Assembly (NCBI RefSeq): GCF_946222815.1 | Contig: NZ_CAMJRK010000060.1 | Coordinates: 1 to 9,491, forward strand | From: an uncultured Leuconostoc sp. | GTDB taxonomy: Bacteria > Bacillota > Bacilli > Lactobacillales > Lactobacillaceae | Length of the DNA stretch: 9,491 nt | Direction: 5' to 3' | Part shown: positions 1 through 5,750 of the stretch, piece after piece | Numbering within the stretch: the first letter of the stretch is position 1 | How the letters are laid out: each line of letters starts with the position of its first letter | Notes under the pieces: model-generated | Told to the model about the DNA's origin: nothing | The model's input: the letters and a program-made list of their open reading frames with translations, nothing else | Database searches by the model: none | Made by a program: the position numbers and the translations under genes

Positions 1-1
1 G

Positions 2-268
2 ACAAAATACTGGCACCAATTGAACATGAAGTATGAACAATTGCCTCAAATGTATCAATCGTTTCAACATAGTATGGACAAACGACAGGTAGATTTTGTT
101 ATTATGAGATTGTGGCAGAAACCAGAAAATCACTCTGGATCTTTAGAAAAACAAATTAATAATACCATTGATATACATTTACGTAAATCATTGTTTGACA
201 ATTACAAAGTAGCAATGGTTGATAAAAATAGTGAAAAAGAATATTATGTTTTGATGCAAAGTAGGTAA
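2..268 (+). CDS. C-terminal part of an unrecognised protein (5' end outside window)
   Basis: The reading frame is open from the window's first bases to a TAA stop, so this is probably the tail of a longer gene. A TTG at 20 and an ATG at 26 could start a short protein, but neither has a ribosome site within the visible sequence. The 88 or so visible residues are hydrophilic and mixed, with several aromatic positions, no membrane segment and no motif I can assign. The closing stretch (a lysine-rich part, then a Tyr-Tyr-Val-Leu strand) would suit the soluble tail of a multipass membrane enzyme such as a polysaccharide mannosyl- or glucosyltransferase, but that is a guess from its place just upstream of a glycosyltransferase. 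Function is unknown. Confidence 0.55.
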   Translation, partial: TKYWHQLNMKYEQLPQMYQSFQHSMDKRQVDFVIMRLWQKPENHSGSLEKQINNTIDIHLRKSLFDNYKVAMVDKNSEKEYYVLMQSR

Positions 269-302
269 GTATGATAATGATTTTAAAAAATAATTTTTTA
301 CG

Positions 303-308
303 TATAAT
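303..308 (+). promoter_or_regulatory. Candidate -10 box for the glycosyltransferase gene
   Basis: A perfect TATAAT lies about 34 nt before the glycosyltransferase start in a 73-bp gap. No good -35 box sits at the right distance. Just upstream is an A/T-only inverted repeat (TAAAAAA at 284-290 and TTTTTTA at 294-300) that could act as an upstream-element-like tract or a weak terminator of the previous gene. The gene may also be read through from upstream. Confidence 0.35.
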
Positions 309-341
309 AAAGCAACTAAATTTTATTAAGGGAATATCAAA

Positions 342-1316
342 ATGACTGAAAAAACTGTAGCAGCTGCAATTGTGACCTATAATCGATTGGCACTGTTAAA
401 AGAATCATTGGCGGCCATATTAGCACAAACGAATTATCTGTCACATGTGATTGTTGTCAATAACTTGTCGACTGATGGCACAAAAGAATATTTGGATAGT
501 CTAAATGATGCGCGTATCGTTGTTTATCATGCGACTGAAAATTTAGGGGGTGCTGGTGGTTTTAACCAAGCAGTCCGTTTATTTGGTGAGCAATTACAAG
601 ATGACTTTGTTTGGTTAATGGATGATGACACCATTCCAGAGCCGGATGCTTTGTCGCATTTAGTTGAATTTGCAGTTGCACACCCACAAGCGGGATTTGT
701 GAACTCGCAAGTACGCTGGGGTGATGTCACAGGCAACCCATCATGGATGAACGTTACAGCACCGAGAGCATTCACATGGCAGCGCTATCTAACAAATACC
801 GAGGAACCAGCTGTTGAGGTTGTTAATGCAACATTCGTATCGGTAATGTTTTCACGAGAGATGGTTGCAATGGTTGGTTTGCCACAGAAAGAATACTTTA
901 TCTGGGGTGACGACATGGAGTATACGAACCGTATTGCTGATATTAATCGTGGTTATATGGTAATTAACTCTATTGCTGTGCACAAATCTAAAGAAAATAC
1001 TAAACCTGGTGACATTGTTGCTGAAAAAGATGATAGTAGATTATGGCGTTATAATTATGAATATCGTAATCGTATCTTAACCGCGCGACGCATTTCAAAA
1101 AAAGAAATGGTCAAAGTTTTGTCAGCTGCTATTATGCGAGATTGGCGGAAAACATTGCTTAAAAAAGATGTGGCTTTTAGATCTAAGAAGCTTTGGGTTA
1201 TTATACGTGGTTTATGGCGTGGTTTATTTTTCAATCCAGACATTGAATATGCAGCAGGGCTACAAACAGCGAAAATTCAGAGTCTACGTGATAGTGAGAT
1301 GGACTTGTTGGATTAG
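342..1316 (+). CDS. Family 2 glycosyltransferase, galactofuranosyl/rhamnosyltransferase-like
   Basis: This 324-residue protein has the GT-A fold signatures of family 2 transferases. Near the N-terminus is AAAIVTYNR (7-15), which begins the nucleotide-sugar-binding fold. It is followed by NLGGAGGFNQAV (67-78), typical of the GlfT1/RfbF-like branch. An acidic metal-binding motif, WLMDDD, lies at 91-96, and a WGDDMEY motif at 188-194 holds the likely catalytic Asp pair. His214 lies in a later conserved-looking strand. The C-terminal third is basic with amphipathic helices and no true membrane span, so a peripheral inner-face enzyme is likely. Family knowledge suggests transfer of galactofuranose or rhamnose from a nucleotide sugar to a lipid-linked glycan. 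The exact sugar cannot be read here. ATG 342 has an AAGGGA ribosome site 7 nt upstream, and a terminator follows closely, so this is the last gene of its transcript. Confidence 0.88.
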   Translation: MTEKTVAAAIVTYNRLALLKESLAAILAQTNYLSHVIVVNNLSTDGTKEYLDSLNDARIVVYHATENLGGAGGFNQAVRLFGEQLQDDFVWLMDDDTIPEPDALSHLVEFAVAHPQAGFVNSQVRWGDVTGNPSWMNVTAPRAFTWQRYLTNTEEPAVEVVNATFVSVMFSREMVAMVGLPQKEYFIWGDDMEYTNRIADINRGYMVINSIAVHKSKENTKPGDIVAEKDDSRLWRYNYEYRNRILTARRISKKEMVKVLSAAIMRDWRKTLLKKDVAFRSKKLWVIIRGLWRGLFFNPDIEYAAGLQTAKIQSLRDSEMDLLD

Positions 1317-1342
1317 GAAAAATATTATTTTCAAGAGATTCA

Positions 1343-1377
1343 AAAAAGATTGACCCTTTTTAAGGGTCAATCTTTTT
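1343..1377. terminator. Strong bidirectional intrinsic terminator
   Basis: The arm at 1343-1358 pairs perfectly with 1362-1377 around a 3-nt loop. The core is GATTGACCC/GGGTCAATC. It ends in a T-run on the plus strand (1373-1377) and, because of the A-run at 1342-1347, in a T-run on the minus strand too. It closes the glycosyltransferase transcript and can also stop minus-strand transcription coming from the thyA-acetyltransferase side. Confidence 0.9.
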
Positions 1378-1460
1378 GTATAATGTGTCGATAAATAGTT
1401 GTTGTTTGGGTGAACATGTTGTTTAAAAGTGGCAGATGACTGATCAATAAATGCACGAAG

Positions 1461-1529
1461 CCCTAAAAATTATGAACAAACGATCAATGAAATTGTACGA
1501 TGACCAGACAACATTAGCTATTTTTAGGG
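1461..1529. repeat. Inverted repeat CCCTAAAAAT/ATTTTTAGGG in a gene-free gap
   Basis: Perfect 10-bp arms lie at 1461-1470 and 1520-1529 with 49 nt between them. This is the only structure I see in the 192-bp gap 1378-1569. The gap has no credible gene: a 23-codon frame at 1472-1543 lacks a ribosome site. With a 49-nt loop it is unlikely to be an intrinsic terminator. It could be the remains of a small mobile sequence, a small RNA, or chance. Confidence 0.4.
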
Positions 1530-1569
1530 ATTGTTCGAATTAAACTTGTCATTTGCCATGTAGCGTAGT

Positions 1570-2067
1570 TTAACTCACAAATTCCGTTGCAAGCATCCCC
1601 ATCATCATACTATCATGATATTGACCTTCGGCAAAGAAGTGACCACGAAGGATGCCTTCTTCAGTAAAGCCAACTTTTGTATAGATATGGATTGCAGCAT
1701 TGTTATCGACATCCACATAGAGATAAACTTTGTGCATGTTGAGAACTTTGAAAGCATATTCGACACCAGCCTTAATGGCTGCCTGTGCGTAACCATTGCC
1801 TTGATGATCTGGATGAATAATGATTTGAATTTCAGTGTGTCGATGGAGACCATCAATATACATTAATTCGACCACGCCAATAAATTGTTTATCATCTTCA
1901 ACAACAAAACGACGTTCAGTCTGGTCGAGTACATGACGATCATAAAGCAATTCTAACTCGTCAAATGAAGTATAAGCTTCTTGAAACCACAAAGCCATCA
2001 CTTTACGTGAGTTTTCTTGCTGATAAATATAAGGTAAATCTTTTTTTTCCAGTGGTCTAATTTTCAT
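1570..2067 (-). CDS. speG: SpeG-type spermidine/spermine N-acetyltransferase (GNAT family)
   Basis: This 165-residue cytosolic protein has a single GNAT domain and resembles SpeG along its whole length. It has an N-terminal IRPLEKKDLPYIY start and the WFQEAY segment (27-32), followed by LLYDRHVLDQTERRFVVE, which in SpeG belongs to the polyamine-binding and oligomer region. The acetyl-CoA pyrophosphate loop is QGNG (89-92) within HPDHQGNGYA. Tyr129 in IHIYTKVGF is the usual general acid. SpeG enzymes acetylate spermidine or spermine with acetyl-CoA and so relieve polyamine excess. The substrate here is inferred by family, and another small amine cannot be excluded. The gene begins 30 nt after the thyA stop on the same strand, so it is probably cotranscribed. 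Its ribosome site (GAAAG) is weak, and no separate promoter is evident. Confidence 0.78.
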   Translation of the reverse strand: MKIRPLEKKDLPYIYQQENSRKVMALWFQEAYTSFDELELLYDRHVLDQTERRFVVEDDKQFIGVVELMYIDGLHRHTEIQIIIHPDHQGNGYAQAAIKAGVEYAFKVLNMHKVYLYVDVDNNAAIHIYTKVGFTEEGILRGHFFAEGQYHDSMMMGMLATEFVS

Positions 2068-2097
2068 TTTTATGCTTTCAGTTGTCCGTTTTAGATA

Positions 2098-3066
2098 TTA
2101 AACGGCAACGGGTGCTTTAATTGCTGGTTCGCTTTCGTAATCTAATACTTTAATATCATCCATCGTGTAATCAAATAATGACTTAACTTCAGGGTTCAAC
2201 CAAAGTTTTGGTAATTTGTGCATCGGACGCGAGAGTTGTTCAGTCATTTGATCAACGTGGTTATTATAAATATGCGTGTCGCCAATGGTATGAACGAAAT
2301 CACCAACTTCATAGCCAGTTTGAGCGGCTACCATATGAAGTAATAGTGAATAAGAAGCAATGTTAAAGGGTACACCTAGGAAAAAGTCACCAGAACGTTG
2401 ATATAATTGGACACTCAGTTTGCCATCTGCTACGTAAAATTGACTGAGAACATGGCAAGAAGGAAGTGGTGCCTGGGGTGTTGTTTCAGCGTTCCAAGCC
2501 GTTAGAATGAGTCGTCTTGAATCAGGGGTTGTTTTAATTTGCTCAATTAAACGACTCACTTGGTCAATAGTGTCTTCTCCAGCAGTCAAAGATGTTGTTT
2601 CCCAATTACGCCATAACTTACCATAAACATCACCGACATAGCCAAATGTTTCCATGAAATCATCATTAGTTAGTATTTTGTCGACAAAAATATCTTTTTG
2701 AATTTTATAACTAGCAGCAAATTCAGCGTCTTCTATGGCACGATGACCAAAATTAGTCATATCAGGTCCTGTATATTGATCAGACTCAATCCAATTTTTA
2801 AACGCCCACTCGTCCCAGATGTGGTTATTATGTTGCAGTAAGAAGCGAATGTTGTTATCCCCGCGTAGGAACCAAAGTAGTTCCGACTTAATGAGACCAA
2901 AGTAAACTTTTTTAGTTGTGAGTAACGGAAAGCCTTCCTGAAGATTAAAACGCATCTGTGTCCCGAACAAAGAATGTGTTCCGGTTCCTGTACGATCGCC
3001 TTTTAGGGCACCTTCATCGAGGACTTTTTGTGCAAGATCAAGATATTGTTGTTCATTTTTTGACAT
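2098..3066 (-). CDS. thyA: Thymidylate synthase ThyA
   Basis: ThyA methylates dUMP to dTMP using 5,10-methylene-tetrahydrofolate, releasing dihydrofolate, and acts as a cytosolic dimer. With the start chosen here it has 322 residues and carries the roughly 50-residue insertion typical of the Lactobacillus casei enzyme. Visible signatures are DRTGTGTHSLFG with its phosphate-binding Arg, FPLLTTKKV, LLWFLRGDNNI, the catalytic Cys204 in LPSCHVLSQFY, QRSGDFFLGVPFNIASY, the DTHIYNNH segment, and the family's end PAIKAPVAV. The residue before the catalytic Cys is Ser, where Pro is usual. The start is uncertain. An in-frame ATG at 3099-3097 adds 11 residues (MRNFNICALIT) and has AAAGGA only 1 nt away. 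The ATG at 3066-3064 fits the family N-terminus but has no close ribosome site, and a small hairpin lies between the two. The gene is probably the first of an operon with the acetyltransferase. Confidence 0.95.
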   Translation of the reverse strand: MSKNEQQYLDLAQKVLDEGALKGDRTGTGTHSLFGTQMRFNLQEGFPLLTTKKVYFGLIKSELLWFLRGDNNIRFLLQHNNHIWDEWAFKNWIESDQYTGPDMTNFGHRAIEDAEFAASYKIQKDIFVDKILTNDDFMETFGYVGDVYGKLWRNWETTSLTAGEDTIDQVSRLIEQIKTTPDSRRLILTAWNAETTPQAPLPSCHVLSQFYVADGKLSVQLYQRSGDFFLGVPFNIASYSLLLHMVAAQTGYEVGDFVHTIGDTHIYNNHVDQMTEQLSRPMHKLPKLWLNPEVKSLFDYTMDDIKVLDYESEPAIKAPVAV

Positions 3067-3076
3067 AGTTATTAGC

Positions 3077-3097
3077 GCGCAAATGTTAAAATTGCGC
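3077..3097 (-). promoter_or_regulatory. Hairpin between ribosome site and start of thyA
   Basis: GCGCAA (3077-3082) and TTGCGC (3092-3097) form a 6-bp stem with a 9-nt loop. The stem covers the last base of the upstream ATG (3099-3097). Folding it would bring AAAGGA (3101-3106) to about 13 nt from the ATG at 3066-3064. This is the only obvious route by which that ribosome site could serve the family-consistent start. Confidence 0.4.
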
Positions 3098-3139
3098 ATT
3101 TCCTTTCAGGATTTACCTTACTTAAATACTAACGAAAAT

Positions 3140-3166
3140 CACCTTAATAATCAAGTTTTAAAGGTG
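3140..3166 (-). repeat. Inverted repeat in the thyA leader
   Basis: CACCTT (3140-3145) and AAGGTG (3161-3166) form a 6-bp inverted repeat in the untranslated DNA ahead of thyA. A second one, ATGAAAA/TTTTCAT at 3174-3180 and 3193-3199, lies just upstream, beside the predicted transcript start. Together they suggest a structured leader, but no known riboswitch class is recognised. Confidence 0.35.
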
Positions 3167-3205
3167 TCATACAATGAAAACTGTGCATTGATTTTTCATA
3201 TAAGG

Positions 3206-3235
3206 AATATAACAGTAGTTTGACTGCTTATTCAA
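3206..3235 (-). promoter_or_regulatory. Candidate thyA promoter
   Basis: On the minus strand TTGAAT (3235-3230) is followed after 18 nt by TATATT (3211-3206), a good -35/-10 pair. Transcription would begin near 3199, giving a leader of about 100-135 nt. The 232-bp gap 3100-3331 otherwise holds only the inverted repeats described. I see no strong terminator for the dCMP deaminase in it, so some read-through into thyA is possible. Confidence 0.5.
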
Positions 3236-3331
3236 ATAAAAAAAGCGCGATATTCGTTTTCTAAAACAATAAACTATGATAGAATAAAAATAGTTCGTTA
3301 TTAACAGGAAAACGGCTAATTTTTTATCAAA

Positions 3332-3814
3332 TTATTCATAAGAAACAAACTGATGCAAATCAATTTGTGACGCAGTTTGTTCGGAGAAAGCCACTTGTTG
3401 TAAAACAACGTGTTTTTGTGCCAACAGTTCTTCAGCAAAAGGATCATTATGATAATTACGCATAAAGTTTATTTTTTTTATACCTGCTTGCAATAGTAAT
3501 TTTGTGCAATGGACACAGGGTACATCGGTCACATATACTTCTGCACCGTCAATACTGATGCCCATTTGTGCTGCTTGCATCAAGGCATTTTGTTCTGCAT
3601 GGACGGCGCGAATGCAGTGACCGTCAACGATTAAGTCACCAACGTCTGTACAGTGTGGCGTGCCAGATACAGAGCCATTATAACCACTAGAAATGATACG
3701 GTTATTTTGAACAATGACTGCACCAACGTGTAGACGCGTGCAGGTTGATCGGGTAGACAAGATAGCGGCTTGCGCGATAAAGTATTGATCCCAACTGATA
3801 CGGTTATGTGACAT
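3332..3814 (-). CDS. Deoxycytidylate (dCMP) deaminase, ComEB-type
   Basis: This 160-residue zinc enzyme of the cytidine/deoxycytidylate deaminase fold converts dCMP to dUMP, the substrate of ThyA. The zinc site is complete: His72 and the catalytic Glu74 in AVHAEQNAL, and Cys100 and Cys103 in PCVHCTKLLLQAGI. The N-terminal half has TRSTCTRLHVGAVIV and SSGYNGSVSGTPHC. This region includes the GYNG segment found in allosteric dCMP deaminases and further Cys/His residues (55, 66, 67), which in ComEB-type enzymes can hold a second zinc. The length and layout match ComEB/dCMP deaminases rather than tRNA adenosine deaminase. Start ATG 3814-3812 has GGAG 5 nt upstream. It is divergent from folD and lies upstream of thyA on the same strand, which fits dTMP supply. 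Confidence 0.92.
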   Translation of the reverse strand: MSHNRISWDQYFIAQAAILSTRSTCTRLHVGAVIVQNNRIISSGYNGSVSGTPHCTDVGDLIVDGHCIRAVHAEQNALMQAAQMGISIDGAEVYVTDVPCVHCTKLLLQAGIKKINFMRNYHNDPFAEELLAQKHVVLQQVAFSEQTASQIDLHQFVSYE

Positions 3815-3846
3815 GTGAACTCCAATGAATTTATTTTGTTAAGAAG

Positions 3847-3854
3847 AATATAAC
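3847..3854. promoter_or_regulatory. Shared -10 region of divergent dCMP deaminase and folD promoters
   Basis: In the 72-bp gap between the divergent genes the only good -10 candidates overlap. TATAAC lies on the plus strand at 3849-3854. On the minus strand TATATT is at 3852-3847, with an upstream TG giving an extended -10 (TGTTATATT). The -35 match is poor on both strands (TGAATT at 3826-3831 for folD). The near-symmetric -10 could serve both directions. Confidence 0.4.
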
Positions 3855-3886
3855 ATAAAACAACAACCAAGCGAAGGAGCTTTTTA

Positions 3887-4729
3887 ATGACTGAAATACT
3901 CGATGGTGCAGCAGTGGCAAAAATTACAAACGCAAAAACTGCTGACCGTGTCTCGAAGTTGAATAAACCGGTAACACTTGCTGTTATTTATGATCCCAAA
4001 AACGATGGCAGCCGTTTATATGTTGGTATGAAATCTAAAAAAGCAGCAGCATTGGGAATCAAAACATTAGATATTCCAACTGATGCAAATGCGACAACGG
4101 CAAGTGTGATTCAGTTAGTTGAAAAACTGAATGCTGATGACCAGGTTACCGGTATTTTGGTGCAAAGTCCTTTGGCTAAAGGTGTTAAGGAACGTGAAAT
4201 CTTTTCTGCCGTGGCACCACATAAAGATGCTGATGGTTTAGGTGCTACTGTGCAGGGGATGTTGTTTGGGGATGCGTTAGAAGATTATACCGTTGCAGCG
4301 ACACCACAAGGTGTGATGACGCTGTTGAAGCATTATGATATTAAGACCTACGAGAAAAGTGCAGTCGTTGTTGGTCGTTCTCAGTTGTTTGGCCGACCAA
4401 TGTTTGCCTTATTAACGAACGCCGATGCAACAGTGACATTAGCGCATCGTTATACGCCCGAAGCCATGCTAAAATCGCAGTTGAAAGCGGCTGATATTGT
4501 TGTCGTTGGTGTTGGTATACCACACTTTATATCAGGAGCAGACTTGAAACCTGGGGCTGTTGTTGTCGATGTTGGTATGAATTATGTGGACGGAAAAGCA
4601 GTTGGTGATGTTGACTTTGAATCAGCACAAGGTGTTGCCAGTTACATCACGCCAGTACCGGGAGGTGTTGGACCAATGACAATTGCAACGTTATTAGAAA
4701 ATACCGTTACATTAGCAGAAAAATATTAA
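3887..4729 (+). CDS. folD: FolD: methylene-tetrahydrofolate dehydrogenase/methenyl-tetrahydrofolate cyclohydrolase
   Basis: This 280-residue cytosolic bifunctional enzyme interconverts 5,10-methylene-, 5,10-methenyl- and 10-formyl-tetrahydrofolate with NADP. All key features are present: Tyr45 and Lys49 in the YVGMK catalytic motif, Gln93 in LVQSPL, the PHKDADG folate-site motif at 111-117, the Rossmann-like dinucleotide loop VVVGRSQLFGRPM at 160-172, and the C-terminal PVPGGVGPMTIATLLENT around 256-273. The length is normal for FolD. ATG 3887 is preceded by AAGGAG with a 7-nt spacer, one of the strongest ribosome sites in the window. It is a single-gene transcript that ends in a strong terminator. 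Its product maintains the methylene-folate pool that the nearby ThyA consumes, which explains the grouping. Confidence 0.96.
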   Translation: MTEILDGAAVAKITNAKTADRVSKLNKPVTLAVIYDPKNDGSRLYVGMKSKKAAALGIKTLDIPTDANATTASVIQLVEKLNADDQVTGILVQSPLAKGVKEREIFSAVAPHKDADGLGATVQGMLFGDALEDYTVAATPQGVMTLLKHYDIKTYEKSAVVVGRSQLFGRPMFALLTNADATVTLAHRYTPEAMLKSQLKAADIVVVGVGIPHFISGADLKPGAVVVDVGMNYVDGKAVGDVDFESAQGVASYITPVPGGVGPMTIATLLENTVTLAEKY

Positions 4730-4740
4730 TAAAAATGACA

Positions 4741-4776
4741 AAACGATTGGTAAATTTAATTTACCAATCGTTTTTT
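4741..4776. terminator. Bidirectional terminator between folD and the CHY zinc-finger gene
   Basis: The arms at 4741-4755 and 4759-4773 pair perfectly (AAACGATTGGTAAAT) around a 3-nt loop, with a T-run at 4771-4776. The A-run before the left arm gives a T-run on the minus strand as well. It lies between convergent genes and probably ends both transcripts. Confidence 0.92.
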
Positions 4777-4799
4777 GTATTGCTGTCTACTATATTATA

Positions 4800-5102
4800 T
4801 TAACAAAAATAAATATCATGATGCAACTGACAGCGTGGATTGAAATCATGTTGACATGTGGGACATCTGACACAATTGACATAGGTATCGCCAGTCATTT
4901 CTAAATGGCACGCACCACACATGACACCTATTTTTGACATTGGGATAGGTTTAAATTTATGTGACATCAGTTGATCATGGCAAAGTGCACAAGCAAAGTA
5001 TTTCTGACATTGTTGACACCTATTAGCAATGATATCAAAGTGCTGGTGCCAGTGTTGACAGCGACCAACGTCATCAAGCGCAATGCCTAAAATTTCAGGC
5101 AT
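4800..5102 (-). CDS. CHY-type zinc-finger protein
   Basis: This small protein of 100 residues is dominated by metal-binding pairs. Cys15/His17/His19/His21 open the domain. Two CxxC pairs (29/32, 38/41) lead into CHD at 41-43, then CGAC at 62-65 followed by His66, CVRC at 77-80 with Cys83 and His85, and a terminal Cys/His cluster (91, 94, 95, 100). This arrangement matches the CHY zinc-finger family (related to yeast Hot13), whose bacterial members are mostly uncharacterised. Hot13 helps oxidative folding and zinc handling in the mitochondrial intermembrane space, and that role should not be transferred here. There is no signal peptide. The ATG overlaps the end of bioY (8 nt, ATGCCTGA) and lacks its own ribosome site, so translation is probably coupled to bioY. 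Confidence 0.82.
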   Translation of the reverse strand: MPEILGIALDDVGRCQHWHQHFDIIANRCQQCQKYFACALCHDQLMSHKFKPIPMSKIGVMCGACHLEMTGDTYVNCVRCPTCQHDFNPRCQLHHDIYFC

Positions 5103-5640
5103 GATTTAAGATACTAAAACGACGACGTAATGCTAGTGTTATTATGGTTGCTACAATAGCTTTTATAATATCGCCAGGAATGAATGCTAATTGGAAAATG
5201 AGAGCCTTTGGTAAAGGCATATGCGTCACAAAATGCAAACCAAAAGCACCAGAAATATCAATGAAGATAACACCAAATATTAAAATAGCTACGAACATTG
5301 TCACAAAATTTGTATAATTTAAATGATCAAGATAGCTTATGGTCAATCCAATAAGCAAAGCAGCGACTGGATAGGCCCAAAGGTAACCTGCTGTTGCACT
5401 AAAAAATACTGGGAAACCACCAGTACCACCAGTCAGAACAGGTAAGCCTATGACAGCTAAAAATAACCATGCAATGATAGCTAGCAAGCCATTACGCCAT
5501 CCCAGTAAGGTACCAGCCAACATGATACCGATATTTTGAATCGTAATTGGTACAATACCAAGTGGGATTGTCGGTACATAAGCCATGACAATGAGTAGGG
5601 CAACTATCGCCACTGTGAGAGTTAATTTTTGTGTTTTCAT
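5095..5640 (-). CDS. bioY: BioY, biotin-binding S component of an ECF transporter
   Basis: This 181-residue integral membrane protein has about six hydrophobic segments and captures biotin for import. BioY signatures are visible: GLPVLTGGTGG at 65-75 between two membrane spans, NIGIMLAGTLLGWRNG near 36-51, and FIPGDIIKA at 153-161 in the last loop before the final helix. The tail is basic (LRRRF). No energising EcfA or EcfT gene is nearby, so it probably uses a shared ECF module encoded elsewhere, as is common in lactic acid bacteria. ATG 5640-5638 has AAGGA 6 nt upstream. The gene is the first of a two-gene operon with the CHY zinc-finger gene and has a BirA-type operator over its promoter, which supports biotin as the substrate. 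Confidence 0.93.
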   Translation of the reverse strand: MKTQKLTLTVAIVALLIVMAYVPTIPLGIVPITIQNIGIMLAGTLLGWRNGLLAIIAWLFLAVIGLPVLTGGTGGFPVFFSATAGYLWAYPVAALLIGLTISYLDHLNYTNFVTMFVAILIFGVIFIDISGAFGLHFVTHMPLPKALIFQLAFIPGDIIKAIVATIITLALRRRFSILNHA

Positions 5641-5651
5641 GTTTCTTCCTT

Positions 5652-5682
5652 TTGTAAACTTTTTATTTATATAAGTTTACAA
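5652..5682 (-). promoter_or_regulatory. BirA-type biotin operator upstream of bioY
   Basis: TTGTAAAC (5652-5659) and GTTTACAA (5675-5682) are perfect inverted half-sites separated by 15 nt. That layout matches operators of the biotin repressor/ligase BirA in Firmicutes. One half-site covers the putative -10 of the bioY promoter, so biotin-loaded BirA would block transcription. Confidence 0.85.
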
Positions 5683-5702
5683 TTAAAAATAATCAATGTC
5701 AA
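5674..5702 (-). promoter_or_regulatory. bioY promoter
   Basis: On the minus strand a perfect TTGACA (5702-5697) is followed after 17 nt by TAAACT (5679-5674), a 4/6 match to the -10 consensus. The -10 lies inside the operator, as expected for direct repression. Confidence 0.65.
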
Positions 5703-5706
5703 CAAT

Positions 5707-5744
5707 AAAAAAGTGCTGCTAGTTTTTTAACTAACAGCACTTTT
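5707..5744 (-). terminator. Intrinsic terminator of busR
   Basis: Arms at 5709-5724 and 5729-5744 pair around a 4-nt loop. The one imperfect position is a G-U pair on the minus-strand RNA but a C-A mismatch on the plus strand, which favours action on the minus strand. A T-run follows on that strand (5712-5707). It starts 7 bases past the busR stop and isolates busR from bioY. Confidence 0.88.
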
Positions 5745-5750
5745 AGGCAG

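Noticed and set aside
1472..1543. 23-codon plus-strand reading frame in the gap after the first terminator
   Set aside because: No ribosome site, no recognisable protein pattern, and it sits across the inverted-repeat region.
3236..3275. Possible terminator of the dCMP deaminase gene on the minus strand
   Set aside because: A run of seven T follows GCGC, but the only nearby stem (GTTTT/AAAAC) is too weak to call.
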